From: G963668605 sp963793625
GTDB lineage: Bacteria; Acidobacteriota; Terriglobia; Bryobacterales; Bryobacteraceae
Direction: 5' to 3'
NCBI GenBank assembly: GCA_963793625.1
Contig: CAWCAT010000009.1
Location: forward strand, 1 to 64,000
DNA length: 64,000 nucleotides
The notes beneath the pieces are model-generated. The model saw nothing but the letters and a program-made list of their open reading frames with translations. It ran no database searches and was not told the origin of the DNA. The position numbers were made by a program, and so were the translations under genes. Positions 19,293 through 28,839 of the stretch are shown in pieces; positions within the stretch are counted from its first letter, which is position 1, and each line of letters begins with the position of its first letter.

Positions 19293-19801
19293 AACCGCGC
19301 ATTCTGATTGCAGGCGTCGGAAACATTTTCCTGGGGGATGATGCGTTCGGGTGCGAAGTCACACAACGTCTTCTCCAACAAGAGTGGCCACACGACGTGA
19401 AGATTTTCGATTACGGCATCCGTGGCTTCGACCTGGCTTACGCGTTGTTGGAGGACTATGAGGCCGTGGTTTTGGTCGACGCTGTCCCACGCGGCGATGA
19501 GCCGGGAACGCTGTACCTGATCGAGCCGGAGTTGAAGTCGCTGCACGAAAACGACGCGGAAGACGTGTTCGTCGAGGCGCACTGCATGAATCTGAAGAAG
19601 GTGTTTGCGATGGTGAAGTCAATGGAGGGCGCGCCGCGCCGCATCTTTCTTGTTGGCTGCGAGCCGTCGACCAGTTGCGATGAAGAACGCATGGGTTTAA
19701 GCGCGCCGGTTGCAGCGGCAGTCGACGGCGCTGTGGAGATGGTCAGAAACGTTGTCGATCAATTCAGAAAAGGAGACAAAACGTGGACAGCAGGGGTCTG
19801 A
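19289..19801 (+). CDS. Hydrogenase maturation protease (HyaD/HoxM type)
   Basis: A 170-residue endopeptidase of the family that trims the large-subunit C-terminus after Ni insertion. The nickel-sensing residues sit in GVGNIFLGDDAFGCE (Asp), the middle DYGIRGFDLAYALLEDYE (Asp), and EAHCMNLKKVF (His), in the expected order. It starts four bases inside the previous stop. Group 1h large subunits have short tails, yet their operons still carry this protease. Confidence 0.88.
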   Translation: MKPRILIAGVGNIFLGDDAFGCEVTQRLLQQEWPHDVKIFDYGIRGFDLAYALLEDYEAVVLVDAVPRGDEPGTLYLIEPELKSLHENDAEDVFVEAHCMNLKKVFAMVKSMEGAPRRIFLVGCEPSTSCDEERMGLSAPVAAAVDGAVEMVRNVVDQFRKGDKTWTAGV

Positions 19802-19854
19802 CGAGAAACGATGAATTCGCGGGTAATGAAGGATTGTTCAGCGCAAGGGGGATC

Positions 19855-19944
19855 ATGAAAGCCGTGTTGATCACTGCTGCTGCGGCAGTAGTGATTTCGA
19901 TGGTGCCAGGGTTAAAGCGGTATATCAAAATCGCCGCCATGTAA
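19855..19944 (+). CDS. DUF6893-type small membrane peptide
   Basis: A 29-residue peptide too short for usual gene callers: one hydrophobic segment (VLITAAAAVVISMVPG) followed by LKRYIKIAAM. Tiny proteins with one helix and a RYxKI-M ending, grouped as DUF6893, occur in group 1h hydrogenase operons. AAGGGGG lies just before the ATG. A longer reading from GTG 19783 is possible but unlikely. It may help membrane association. Confidence 0.6.
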   Translation: MKAVLITAAAAVVISMVPGLKRYIKIAAM

Positions 19945-19970
19945 GCGCGGCTGAGGCAGAAAGGTATCCA

Positions 19971-20933
19971 ATGTGTCTGGCAATTCCGGCCAAAACGGTG
20001 TGCGTGTTGCCGATGGGGCGCATCGATGATGGGTTGTCGATGGCAGAGGACCCGAACGTGATCTTCACTGCGTTCGGAGACATGATGCGTGTGCCTGGCA
20101 CGCACGGTAGTCCATTGGAACATAAGTCTCGCGGAGCGAACATCCGGATCGTCTATTCGCCGATGGACGCGCTGGCGATTGCGGAGAAGAACCCGGAAAA
20201 GCATGTGATGTTCTTCGCGATCGGTTTTGAAACGACCGCGCCCTCGACCGCGCTGACGTTGATGCGCGCGAGGTCGAAGGGCATACGCAACTTCTCAGTA
20301 TTCTGCAATCACGTAACGATCATTCCAGCGATCCGCGCGATTCTCGATTCGCCGGATATGCGCATCGACGCCTTCATCGGTCCGGGCCACGTATCTACTG
20401 TGATTGGCTGCCGCCCCTACGAATGGGTGGCGAGAAACGAGCACAAGCCAATAGTCGTATGCGGCTTCGAACCGTTGGATGTATTGCAGTCGATTGTAAT
20501 GCTGCTGCGTCAATTGAACGCGGGCGAAGCAAAGGTGGAGAACCAGTACAAACGCGTGGTGCCATGGGAGGGCAATCGCGCCGCGCTCAAGGCCATCGGC
20601 GAAGTATTCGAATTGCGCCCATATTTCGAATGGCGCGGCATGGGCTTCATCTCGCAATCCGCGCTCCGCATTCGCGATCGCTACGCGCAGTGGGATGCTG
20701 AATCTCGCTTCGCAGTGCCGGGCGTGCGGGTTACCGACCCGAAGGCCGCCCAATGCGGCGAAGTATTGAAGGGTGTGCTCAAGCCCGCTCAGTGCAAACT
20801 TTTCGGAAAGGAGTGTACGCCCGAACGACCTGTTGGCGCGCTAATGGTATCGTCCGAAGGCTCGTGCGCGGCTTACTTCAACTACGAGCATCGGAAGAGC
20901 GCGGCGCTGACCAACATCGGCGCTCCGTACTGA
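19971..20933 (+). pseudogene. hypD: hypC-hypD deletion fusion
   Basis: The protein opens with MCLAIPAK, the invariant N-terminus of HypC (with the Cys2 that carries the Fe(CN)2CO unit). After ten residues it continues as HypD from VCVLPMGRIDDG onward: FGDMMRVPGTHGSP, FFAIGFETTAPSTA, GPGHVSTVIGCRPYEW, and the C-terminal cluster cysteines in KPAQCKLFGKECTPERP. Most of HypC and the first roughly 75 residues of HypD, including CGGHTH-type catalytic cysteines, are gone, while the frame stays open. Natural HypC and HypD are separate. As it stands neither function is likely. The joint lies near 20000. Confidence 0.85.
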
Positions 20934-20938
20934 AGCCG

Positions 20939-21985
20939 ATGACTATTATCCCTGCGATTCCCAGAATCCGTTTCAACGACTCACAGATCGATATGGCGCA
21001 CGGAGCGGGCGGAAAGGCCAGCCGGCGGCTGGTCGAAGGTCTGTTTGCGCCGCTGCTGTTTGGCCATTCCAGCGAACCGCTCGGCGACGCCGCTCATCTG
21101 AACATCAACGGAGCGCATGTGGCGATCACGACCGACAGCTTTGTCGTGAAACCTCTGCGCTTTCCCAGGCGGATCAATTGGCGAACTTGCAGTCAACGGA
21201 ACGGTCAACGATCTTGCGGTGTCAGGCGCGCGCGCCGAAGCGCTGGTCGTGACCTATCTGCTGGAATCCGGCCTTCCGACCGACGTCCTGGAGGCAGAAG
21301 TTCGCGCGATGGCGAAAGCCGCGGCATGCGCTGGAGTCCTCGTGGTTGGCGGCGATACGAAAGTCGTCGAGCACGGCATGGCCGACCAGATGTATATCAC
21401 AACCGCGGGAATTGGCCGGCCGATTCCTGGCATCACGATCTCAGCGAACTCGGTTCGCCCCGGCGACAAGATCCTGATCAGTGGGCCAATCGGCGATCAC
21501 GGTATCACGATCCTGCTGGCGCGCGGCGAACTCGATCTCGAAGCGGAACTTCACTCGGACACACGCTCGGTACTTCCGATGGTCGACGCTCTGGCACATT
21601 TCGTCGCGGCGGGCATTCGCTGGATGCGAGATCCGACGCGCGGAGGTGTTGCCACTTCGTTGAACGAACTTGCCCGTGACAGTGAGACTCTGCATACTCC
21701 TCTTCGAAGACCGGATTCCAGTGCGCGAGCTGTGCGCGGCGCGTGCGAGTTGCTTGGGTTGGATCCGCTTCACATCGCGAACGAGGGACAGTTTCTGGCC
21801 GTGGTCGCCCCGGAATACGCCGACGCTGCCTGGAGGCGTTGCATGCTACGCCCGGCGGAAAGTACGCGGCCATAATCGGCGAGATCCGCGAGCAACCCTC
21901 AGCGACCGTCCTCGGGACGACGCGTTATGGAGGCACGCGGGTCATCGACATGCTGGTCGGCGACCCACTGCCGCGCATCTGTTAA
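20939..21985 (+). pseudogene. hypE: HypE carbamoyl dehydratase, frame broken about four times
   Basis: HypE converts the carbamoyl group received from HypF on its C-terminal Cys into the cyanide ligand of the Ni-Fe site. All parts are present: MAHGAGGKASRRLVEGLF, TTDSFVVKPLRFP, a VNGTVNDLAVSGARAEAL block, VVGGDTKVVEHG, DPTRGGVATSLNELARDS, CELLGLDPLHIANEG and the C-terminal PLPRIC with the essential last Cys. They lie in shifting frames with breaks near 21168 (one extra C in a C run), 21675 (extra base), 21732 (missing base) and 21832 (missing base). Because every block survives, errors in the sequence are likely. It starts five bases after the hypD stop. Confidence 0.88.
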
Positions 21986-21989
21986 CACC

Positions 21990-23005
21990 ATGCTGACCAA
22001 ACGTTCGACACTCGCCAGCCGCGCTGAAGAGGCGCTGCTCAAGCGGAACGACGTCTACGCGCGGATTCTTCTCGCGAGAGGCCGAGCGCCTTGCTCACGC
22101 ATGCCGGGAAATGTCGGAGCGCTTTCTGCGGGGCGGCCGCCTGTTGGCGTTCGGGCAAGGACCATACGCCACCGACGCACAGCATGTGTCGGTCGAATTC
22201 GTTCATCCCGTGATCGTGGGGAAGCGCGCGCTCGTACGCATGCAGCGCGTTCACGCGCGATGCTTTCATGCATCAGGAAATGATAGAGATGCTCTATCAC
22301 ACGCTCTGGGAAACCGTGCACGTGTTCTTCGAGCACCGCGAACTCGGGCTTGATGTCGGCGACTCGGGATTTCTGTATCCCTATCTTGGACAGGAAAAGC
22401 AGCAGACCGCGGGGGTGGTCGAAGAAGTCGCGGCATCGATCATCATGAAGGTAGAGGAGGACGCGAAACTGCGCGCACAAGTAGCCGCTGAGCAGGGCGA
22501 GAATATCGCGGACGCGGCGCTGGCTATTCGAGAGCGGTTGGATCGAGGCGGCAAGTTGATCCTGTTCGGTAATGGCGGTTCCGCCACGGATGCTAACGAT
22601 TGGGCACTCGACTGTGTTGCTCCACCGCTCGGCCTGCAGCCGATTCCGGCTATTTCGCTTTCGCTCGAACCGGCCAATATTACAGCGCTCGCCAACGATA
22701 TCGGTGCGGAAGTAATATTCTTACGTCAGTTGATCGCGCAGGCCAGACCCAATGATATTGCGGTCGGCATATCGACGAGCGGCGGATCGCGAAACATCAT
22801 CATGGCGTTGGAAGAAGCCCGAAGACGCAAGTTGTTGACCGTGGCCTTACTGGGCTACGACGGCGGCGAAATCGTGCGACGCGGCCTCGCCGACTGCCCG
22901 CTGGTTGTGCGCTGCGATTACATTCCGCGCATACAAGAGGTGCAGGCCTCGATGTATCACGTGCTCCGCGAACTGATCGAAAGGGGGACAGATGCCGAAA
23001 ACTGA
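21990..23005 (+). pseudogene. Tandem SIS-domain protein, first domain shortened
   Basis: Begins LTKRSTLASRAEEALLKRND, then in another frame CREMSERFLRGGRLLAFGQG and PYATDAQHVSVEFVHP, the start of a first SIS (sugar isomerase) domain. Near 22255 it jumps to HQEMIEMLYHTLWETVHVFF. From there a complete second SIS domain follows: ILFGNGGSATDANDWALD, GISTSGGSRNIIMALEEA and the final helix. The second domain resembles GmhA-type phosphoheptose isomerases. Double-SIS proteins occur in group 1h operons, but their role is unknown. The middle of domain one, perhaps 100 residues, seems lost. The stop overlaps the next start by 14 bases. Confidence 0.7.
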
Positions 23006-23237
23006 ACTATACGGAACGGCGAGTTGTCCCTACACGCAAGAGCTGCGCGAATCGCTGGAATGGAAACGGCGCGAGTTCGTCGAGTACGATGTGGAAGCCG
23101 ACGCGCAAGCGCTCGCGCGTATGCAGGAATTGACGGGCGGACAGCTTACGGTGCCGGTGCTGATTGAAGACGGAAAGGTCGTGCAAATCGGATGGCAAGG
23201 GCGGAGCTGCGTTGTTGGTAAAGGATCGTATCAATGA
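22992..23237 (+). CDS. Glutaredoxin-like protein with CPYT site
   Basis: An 81-residue thioredoxin-fold protein: TELYGTASCPYTQELRESLE, FVEYDVEAD, a cis-Pro loop TVPVLIEDGKV and QIGWQGRSCVV. The active site has a single Cys (CPYT). This fits the UXX-star family, in which some members carry selenocysteine at this place; here the codon is an ordinary TGT. Members sit beside hyp genes. It might reduce or ferry a maturation intermediate, which is inference. It overlaps the genes on both sides. Confidence 0.75.
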   Translation: MPKTELYGTASCPYTQELRESLEWKRREFVEYDVEADAQALARMQELTGGQLTVPVLIEDGKVVQIGWQGRSCVVGKGSYQ

Positions 23238-25441
23238 CACTGGCACGCTGCATACGGGTGCGCGGTGTCGTGCAGGGCGTTGGGTTTCGGCCATTCGTGT
23301 TTCGATTGGCGCGCGCGAATTCGTTGGCTGGATGGGTGCTGAACGAGGCAGGCGGCGTTGAGATTCATCTGGAGGGCGCAGAGCCGTCGTTGGATGCGTT
23401 CGTACAGGAACTTGCGGCACAACCTCCGCCGGCAGCGCAGATTGCGGCCATCGATGTGGAAGCCTCGGAACCCTTGGGCCTGATCGAATTTTCTATCCGT
23501 GAAACTCAACGCAAGGGAGATCTGTCGGTGCGCATCTCGCCGGATCTGCCGGTCTGCGAAGAGTGTCTCGCTGAAATGCGCGACCCTTCGGATCCGCGCT
23601 ATCTCTATCCGTATATCAACTGCACGAACTGCGGGCCACGCTACACAGTGATCGAGGCGCTGCCATATGACCGGCCGAACACCACAATGAAGTCTTGGCC
23701 TCTCGATGCGCTCTGCAACCGTGAATACAACGATCCGGCGAACCGCCGCTTTCATGCACAGCCGATTGCCTGTCCTGCTTGCGGTCCTCGCTACCTGGAG
23801 AATGTTGAGGAAACGGCGCGACTGTTGAACGAGGGCAGGGTCGTGGCGATTAAGGGAATCGGCGGTTATCATCTGGCGTGTGACGCGCGTAATTCCGAGG
23901 CGGTCCGCGCAATACGCGACCGAAAGTATCGCAAGGAGAAACCGTTTGCGGTGATGGTGCGGTCGATCGAAGTCGCGCGCACACTGGTTCAGCTTTCGCC
24001 GGAAGCGGAGGCGTTGCTCACGTCGGCTGCGCGGCCCATTGTGCTAGCGCCGGCAAAGGTCGAACTCGCGGAGGTCGCGCCGGGGAACGCCGAACTCGGA
24101 TTGATGCTGCCGTATGCTCCGCTGCACCATCTGCTGTTCGATGCCGGCGCGCCAGACGTGCTGGTGATGACGAGCGCGAACCGATCGAGCGAGCCGATCG
24201 CGTATCAGGATGACGCCGCACGTGCGCAGCTCTCGGAAATCGCCGATGCGTTCCTGGTGGGTGAGCGGCCGATCGCGCGGCGTGTCGATGATTCCGTTGC
24301 GCGCGTGAGTGCGTTCGGGCACACTATACTGCGGCGCTCGCGCGGATACGCTCCGGGCGCTGTTGCCAGGCTGCCGGGCGCGCGACCGATTCTCGCGCTC
24401 GGCGCGGATCTGAAGAACACGATCACGCTGGTGGTGGAAGGACAGGCATTCGTCAGCCAACATATCGGCGATTTGCAGCACTTCGAAGCGCGACAGGCAT
24501 TTCAGGAAACGACTCAGGACCTGATGTCGATGTACGAAGTGGATTGGGGCAGCGTGACTGTGGTTCACGATCTGCATCCTGAGTATGCATCGACGGCGCA
24601 CGCACTCGGGCTTCAGGGGTCGCGCAAGATCGCGGTCCAGCATCATCGCGCACATATTGCCTCTGTGCTCGCGGAGAAGGAAGCGTGGGATCAGCGTGTG
24701 ATCGGGGTCAGTTTCGACGGCACGGGATATGGCGATGACGGAACCATCTGGGGCGGCGAGTTCTTTGCGGGCAGCATGCGCGCAGGCTTTGAACGGGTGA
24801 TGCATTTGCGTCGAGCTGACCTTGCGGGCGGCGACGCAGCGGCAACTTATCCGGTGCAGTGTGCGGCCGGATTTCTCACGCAGATTGACGGGCTGCCCGA
24901 TCTCGGATTCCCGCCGCGCTACAAGCTGGCGTGCGAGTTGATTCGAAAGCACGTGCGAACGTTTGAGACGACGTCGATGGGTCGATTGTTCGATGCGGCC
25001 GCCGCGCTGCTCGGCTTCACGCGTGAGATCAGCTTCGAAGGGCAGGCCGCAATGTGGCTGGAGCAACTGGCGCGGCGTGCGTCGGCAAGTGCCGCTTACC
25101 CATTTCCGATCGATCGCGATGAACTGGACTTCAGACCATTGCTCGCGGCGCTGATTGCGGATCGAGTGCGCGGACGCGATGTCGGAGAAATAGCCCGTGC
25201 GTTCCAGCGCGCCGTTGCGGTGGGTCTGTGTAATGCCGTTATGATGTTGTGCGAGGCGCACACAACAGATACGATCGTGCTTTCAGGCGGAGTCTTCCAG
25301 AACGAGTTGCTGCTTGAAGATGTGCGCGAGTTGCTCGTGCCTGAACATATTCGCATTTGGACGAATTCGGCCGTTCCCCCGAATGATGGAGGCATCAGTT
25401 TGGGACAAGCTGCGTGGTATTCATGCATGAACTATCGATAG
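23234..25441 (+). CDS. hypF: Carbamoyltransferase HypF
   Basis: A 735-residue full-length HypF, which makes the thiocarbamate on HypE from carbamoyl phosphate and ATP in cyanide-ligand synthesis. Domain order is complete: N-terminal acylphosphatase (VRGVVQGVGFRPFVFRLAR), two zinc fingers (CEECLAEM with CTNCGPRYT, and CNRE with CPACGPRY), a YrdC-like domain (EGRVVAIKGIGGYHLACDA, KEKPFAVMV), and a Kae1-like domain with HHRAHIASVLAE, FDGTGYGDDGTIWGGEF and VLSGGVFQNELL. No frame breaks over 2.2 kb. Starts four bases inside the previous stop; hypA starts inside its 3' end. Confidence 0.96.
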   Translation: MTLARCIRVRGVVQGVGFRPFVFRLARANSLAGWVLNEAGGVEIHLEGAEPSLDAFVQELAAQPPPAAQIAAIDVEASEPLGLIEFSIRETQRKGDLSVRISPDLPVCEECLAEMRDPSDPRYLYPYINCTNCGPRYTVIEALPYDRPNTTMKSWPLDALCNREYNDPANRRFHAQPIACPACGPRYLENVEETARLLNEGRVVAIKGIGGYHLACDARNSEAVRAIRDRKYRKEKPFAVMVRSIEVARTLVQLSPEAEALLTSAARPIVLAPAKVELAEVAPGNAELGLMLPYAPLHHLLFDAGAPDVLVMTSANRSSEPIAYQDDAARAQLSEIADAFLVGERPIARRVDDSVARVSAFGHTILRRSRGYAPGAVARLPGARPILALGADLKNTITLVVEGQAFVSQHIGDLQHFEARQAFQETTQDLMSMYEVDWGSVTVVHDLHPEYASTAHALGLQGSRKIAVQHHRAHIASVLAEKEAWDQRVIGVSFDGTGYGDDGTIWGGEFFAGSMRAGFERVMHLRRADLAGGDAAATYPVQCAAGFLTQIDGLPDLGFPPRYKLACELIRKHVRTFETTSMGRLFDAAAALLGFTREISFEGQAAMWLEQLARRASASAAYPFPIDRDELDFRPLLAALIADRVRGRDVGEIARAFQRAVAVGLCNAVMMLCEAHTTDTIVLSGGVFQNELLLEDVRELLVPEHIRIWTNSAVPPNDGGISLGQAAWYSCMNYR

Positions 25442-25770
25442 CAATGAGCATTCTCGATGCGGCGCAAGATGAAGCCGATCAGCGCGGCGGCGTCCGTGTG
25501 GAAGCGATTCACATACAGGTTGGTCCGCTCTCCGGCATCGTCAGCGAATCCCTTTTGTCGGCCTACGAACTCGCGCGCGAACAGACTCCGTTTCAGGATT
25601 GCCGGCTGGTGATTGAGGAGATTCCTGTACTCGTGTATTGTTCGAAATGTCAGGCGCAACGTACCGTGGCTTCGATGCAATTGTTCTGCTGTGCCGAATG
25701 TGGCACTCCGGCCACCGAAATCTTGCAAGGCCGTGAGTTACTGGTATGTGCGCTGGAGTTGGCCGAATGA
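25423..25770 (+). CDS. hypA: Nickel chaperone HypA
   Basis: A 115-residue nickel-delivery protein. ATG 25423 gives MHELSIAMSILDAA with the nickel-binding His2, so it is preferred over the start nine bases upstream. The zinc-binding loop has YCSKC and CCAECG. It overlaps the end of hypF by 19 bases and its stop overlaps the hypB start (ATGA). Confidence 0.95.
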   Translation: MHELSIAMSILDAAQDEADQRGGVRVEAIHIQVGPLSGIVSESLLSAYELAREQTPFQDCRLVIEEIPVLVYCSKCQAQRTVASMQLFCCAECGTPATEILQGRELLVCALELAE

Positions 25771-26429
25771 CAACACCCCGGATCGTCGAAGTACGGCACA
25801 ACATTCTGAAGCAGAACGATCTGCTGGCACGTGAACTGCGCGAGCGTTTTGCGGAAGCCGGAGTGTTTGTTGTCAGTCTTGTCTCGAGTCCCGGTTCCGG
25901 CAAGACGGCTTTTCTTGAGAAGACTCTGACGCTATTGAAACAGCAATACCGCCCGGCCGCTCTGGTCGGCGATCTGGCGACAGAGAACGACGCGGCGCGT
26001 CTGGCGCGCAGTCAGGCTCCCGTGAAGCAGATCATTACGGGCACGCTCTGCCATCTGGAAGCGGCGATGGTGCAGCGCGCTCTCGATGAATGGAACCTCC
26101 CTGATATCGATTTCCTGTTTATTGAAAACGTGGGAAACCTGGTCTGTCCATCGTCATGGGATCTCGGTGAGAATCTGCGCCTGGTCTTGCTTTCGGTAAC
26201 AGAGGGCGAGGACAAACCGCTTAAGTATCCGACGATCTTTAATAGCGCGGATGTCGCGGTGGTTACCAAGACGGATCTCGCGCAGGCGGTCGAGTTCGAC
26301 TGGAACGCCGCATTGAGTAACATCAACGCCGTTCGTCCGGGCATGCCTGTGATTCAGTTATCGGCAAAGACCGGCGCAGGCATGCAGGAATGGATCGATT
26401 TCCTACTTATGCGCCGCAGGCGCGCCTGA
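25767..26429 (+). CDS. hypB: GTPase HypB
   Basis: A 220-residue G3E-type GTPase that drives nickel insertion with HypA. P-loop VSSPGSGKTAFLEKTL, the GDLATENDAARL and FIENVGNLVCPS motifs with the metal-site Cys at the dimer interface, and TKTDLAQAVEFD for guanine binding. It lacks the His-rich N-terminal nickel store found in some HypB proteins. Last gene of the operon; its 3' end overlaps the convergent lipoprotein gene by 27 bases. Confidence 0.95.
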   Translation: MTTPRIVEVRHNILKQNDLLARELRERFAEAGVFVVSLVSSPGSGKTAFLEKTLTLLKQQYRPAALVGDLATENDAARLARSQAPVKQIITGTLCHLEAAMVQRALDEWNLPDIDFLFIENVGNLVCPSSWDLGENLRLVLLSVTEGEDKPLKYPTIFNSADVAVVTKTDLAQAVEFDWNAALSNINAVRPGMPVIQLSAKTGAGMQEWIDFLLMRRRRA

Positions 26430-27392
26430 CTTACCAAGCCAGGTTTCAATGTCCGGGAAGAGTATTTTCTGAATTTCCGGCTTCGCCAGGTCGTCGCGGA
26501 GGACGAGCGTCGATCCGGTGTTAACCAGTTTCGCGGGAGTCTGGCCCGCGAGTTTTGCGGCTAACGCGCGTACAGATTCGTAGCCCATTCTAAACGGATT
26601 TTGCACGATGAGCGAATCGATCCAGCCGTCTTTCAAGTTGCTGACCAGTTGCTCCGAGGTGTCGAAGCCTACGATTTTAACAGTGCGGTTCGAGCGCGCA
26701 CGCAGTGCCAATGCACTTCCGCCGGCTGCGGCTTCGTGATCCGCGAAGATCCCGGCCAGGTCGGGGTGGGCTGTCACCAGATTCTCCGTGACGGCGCGCG
26801 CCTTAGTCAGATCCGCCATGACGAACTGCACGGGAAGGACTTCCAGCGCGGGACAAGTTATTTTGGCCTGTTCGATAAATCCGTCGGTACGCTGGGTGGT
26901 GGAGGCGCTTCCGGGCATGTCGCTGATGATGCCGACCTTGCCCTTGCCTTTCAAGATTTCGCACATACGCCGGGCCGCGACTCTGCCGCCCTCGCGGTTA
27001 TCCGTGGCGACATATGAGACCGGGCGTTCTGAATCAAGCCCGGAATCGAAAATCGCAACAGGTATCCCGGAATCGATAGCTCGATGAACCACCGTCACCA
27101 GTGCCTTCTGATCCACGGGAGCCAGCGCAATGCCATCGACCCTGCGATTGATCATTGAATCGACGATCGAAATCTGACGACTGCGGTCGGACTCCGTTGC
27201 AGGTGCATTCCACGCAAGTTCCAGGTTAGACTCCTGGGCTGCCTTGAGGGCGCCGGCGTGGACCGCCTGCCAGAACACGTGAGTCGAGCCCTTCGGCACC
27301 ATTCCAACTACAGGCTTCGTCTTCTGTTGACAGCCGGATAGTACGATTGCGGCAAGCAGCAGCAAGGCCAGAGGCATTTTTGAAAAGTGCAT
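26403..27392 (-). CDS. Sugar-binding lipoprotein (RbsB-like periplasmic protein)
   Basis: A 329-residue periplasmic-binding protein of the ribose/galactose type (Peripla_BP_4). A lipoprotein signal ends in LSGC, so it is anchored to a membrane. Conserved parts are PKGSTHVFWQAVHAGALKAA, RRVDGIALAPVDQKAL, YVATDNREGGRVAA, GIFADHEAAAGGSALALRA and KIVGFDTSEQ. ATG 27392 is chosen since GAGGGGA lies seven bases upstream. No ABC permease or ATPase gene is adjacent, so it may serve transporter parts encoded elsewhere, or act as a sensor. Divergent from the sulfatase gene. Confidence 0.85.
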   Translation of the reverse strand: MHFSKMPLALLLLAAIVLSGCQQKTKPVVGMVPKGSTHVFWQAVHAGALKAAQESNLELAWNAPATESDRSRQISIVDSMINRRVDGIALAPVDQKALVTVVHRAIDSGIPVAIFDSGLDSERPVSYVATDNREGGRVAARRMCEILKGKGKVGIISDMPGSASTTQRTDGFIEQAKITCPALEVLPVQFVMADLTKARAVTENLVTAHPDLAGIFADHEAAAGGSALALRARSNRTVKIVGFDTSEQLVSNLKDGWIDSLIVQNPFRMGYESVRALAAKLAGQTPAKLVNTGSTLVLRDDLAKPEIQKILFPDIETWLGKSGAPAAHK

Positions 27393-27405
27393 TTTCGTTC
27401 CCCTC

Positions 27406-27435
27406 ATTGTACAGTCGGAAAGAATGAGCGAACAA
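27406..27435 (-). promoter_or_regulatory. Promoter of the sugar-binding lipoprotein gene
   Basis: Reverse-strand TTGTTC (27435-27430) lies 18 bases before TACAAT (27411-27406), 13 bases ahead of the start codon. The -35 box overlaps the first codons of the divergent sulfatase gene, since only 31 bases separate the two start codons. Confidence 0.4.
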
Positions 27436-28795
27436 CGGAAAATCACGAGGCGCGGTCTGTTAGCCGCTGGGTCAGTGGCTATGATGACGGGTGCTGCCGC
27501 GAGCAATCCGAAGCCAAACATCGTGGTGATACTAGCGGACGATCTGGGTTATGGCGACCTCTCGGGCTATGGCGCCGAGGATCTGCGCTCTCCGAACCTG
27601 GATGCGCTGGCTGCGGCGGGTGTGCGCTTCGATCAATTCTACGCGAACTCCCCGGTCTGCTCTCCCACTCGTGCCGCGCTATTGACCGGACGTTTTCCCG
27701 ATTGCGCAGGCGTTCCGGGCGTCATCCGCACGGACCCGCGCAATAGCTGGGGGTACCTTTCCAGCCAGGCGCCGCTGCTGCCGCAAGTTCTGAAAACGGC
27801 CGGTTATCGCAGTGCGCTCATCGGCAAATGGCACCTTGGGCTGGAATCGCCGAACACTCCGAATGAGCGCGGCTTCGATCACTTCCATGGATTCCTGGGC
27901 GACATGATGGATGATTACCGCACTCATTTAAGGCACGGCAATAACTACATGCGGCGCAATAGGGAGGTAATCAATCCGCAGGGCCATGCGACAGACCTGT
28001 TCACGGATTGGGCGATTGAGTATGTGAATGATTGCAAGCGCGACAGCAAACCGTTTCTCCTTTACCTGGCTTACAACGCTCCACACGGGCCCGTGCAGCC
28101 GCCGGATGAGTGGCTGGCACGAGTACGCGAGCGCAGTCCCGCGCTTAGTGAGAAGCGCATGAAACTAGTCGCACTCATCGAGCACCTCGATGCCTCGATC
28201 GGCCGGGTGATCGCGCAACTTAAAAGCAACAGCCAATCCGAAAACACGTTGATTCTCTTCCTCAGCGACAACGGTGGCGACCTCGGGGCCGGCGCATCGA
28301 GCGGCCGTCTGCGCGATGGGAAGGGATCGATGTACGAGGGCGGCATCCGCGTGCCTATGTGTGCGGTCTGGCACGGCCACATCACACCGGGGCTGCGCTG
28401 CAGTTTTCCTGCCGCGACAATGGATTTGCTGCCCACGTTGTGCGAGGTCTCGGGCGCTGCAGGTGCCAGGCGGGGTCGACGGAATCTCGATTCTGCCAAG
28501 CCTGCTTGGGAAGACTCAGCCGGCCTCGGAACGCAATCTTGTGTTCGTGAGGCGCGAGGGTGGGCCGCGCTATGAGGGACGTGACTTCTACGCTTTGCGC
28601 AGCGGAGACTGGAAACTGCTACAGAACACTCCGTTTCAGCCGTATGAGCTGTACAATCTGCGGGAAGATCCACAGGAACAGCACGATTTGGCTAAAAAGG
28701 ATCGAGTTACTTATAAAAGGCTCGGAGATTTGTTGACGCGGCACTTGCAGCGCGCTGGGTCTGTACCGTGGCAAGGTCCGCAGAATACTAAATAG
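27424..28795 (+). pseudogene. Tat-exported S1 sulfatase, one frame break
   Basis: A type I formylglycine sulfatase of about 457 residues. Twin-arginine signal ITRRGLLAAGS, metal-site NIVVILADDLGYGD, activation motif SPVCSPTRAALLTGR with the Cys to be converted to formylglycine, GKWHLG, and LFLSDNGGD. Near 28465 the frame moves +1 in a stretch with GGGG; the C-terminus then continues as VDGISILPSLLGKTQ, YALRSGDWKLL and YELYNLREDPQEQHDLA to the stop at 28793. All parts are present, so one inserted base is likely and the real gene may be whole. Substrate unknown. Confidence 0.85.
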
Positions 28796-28839
28796 TCAGG
28801 TCGTGGGCCTGATATACTTTCGCCCAGAGGCGAAATGTG

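Noticed and set aside
23013..23030. Possible selenocysteine in the CPYT redoxin
   Set aside because: The codon is TGT (Cys), not TGA, and I see no need for a SECIS element.
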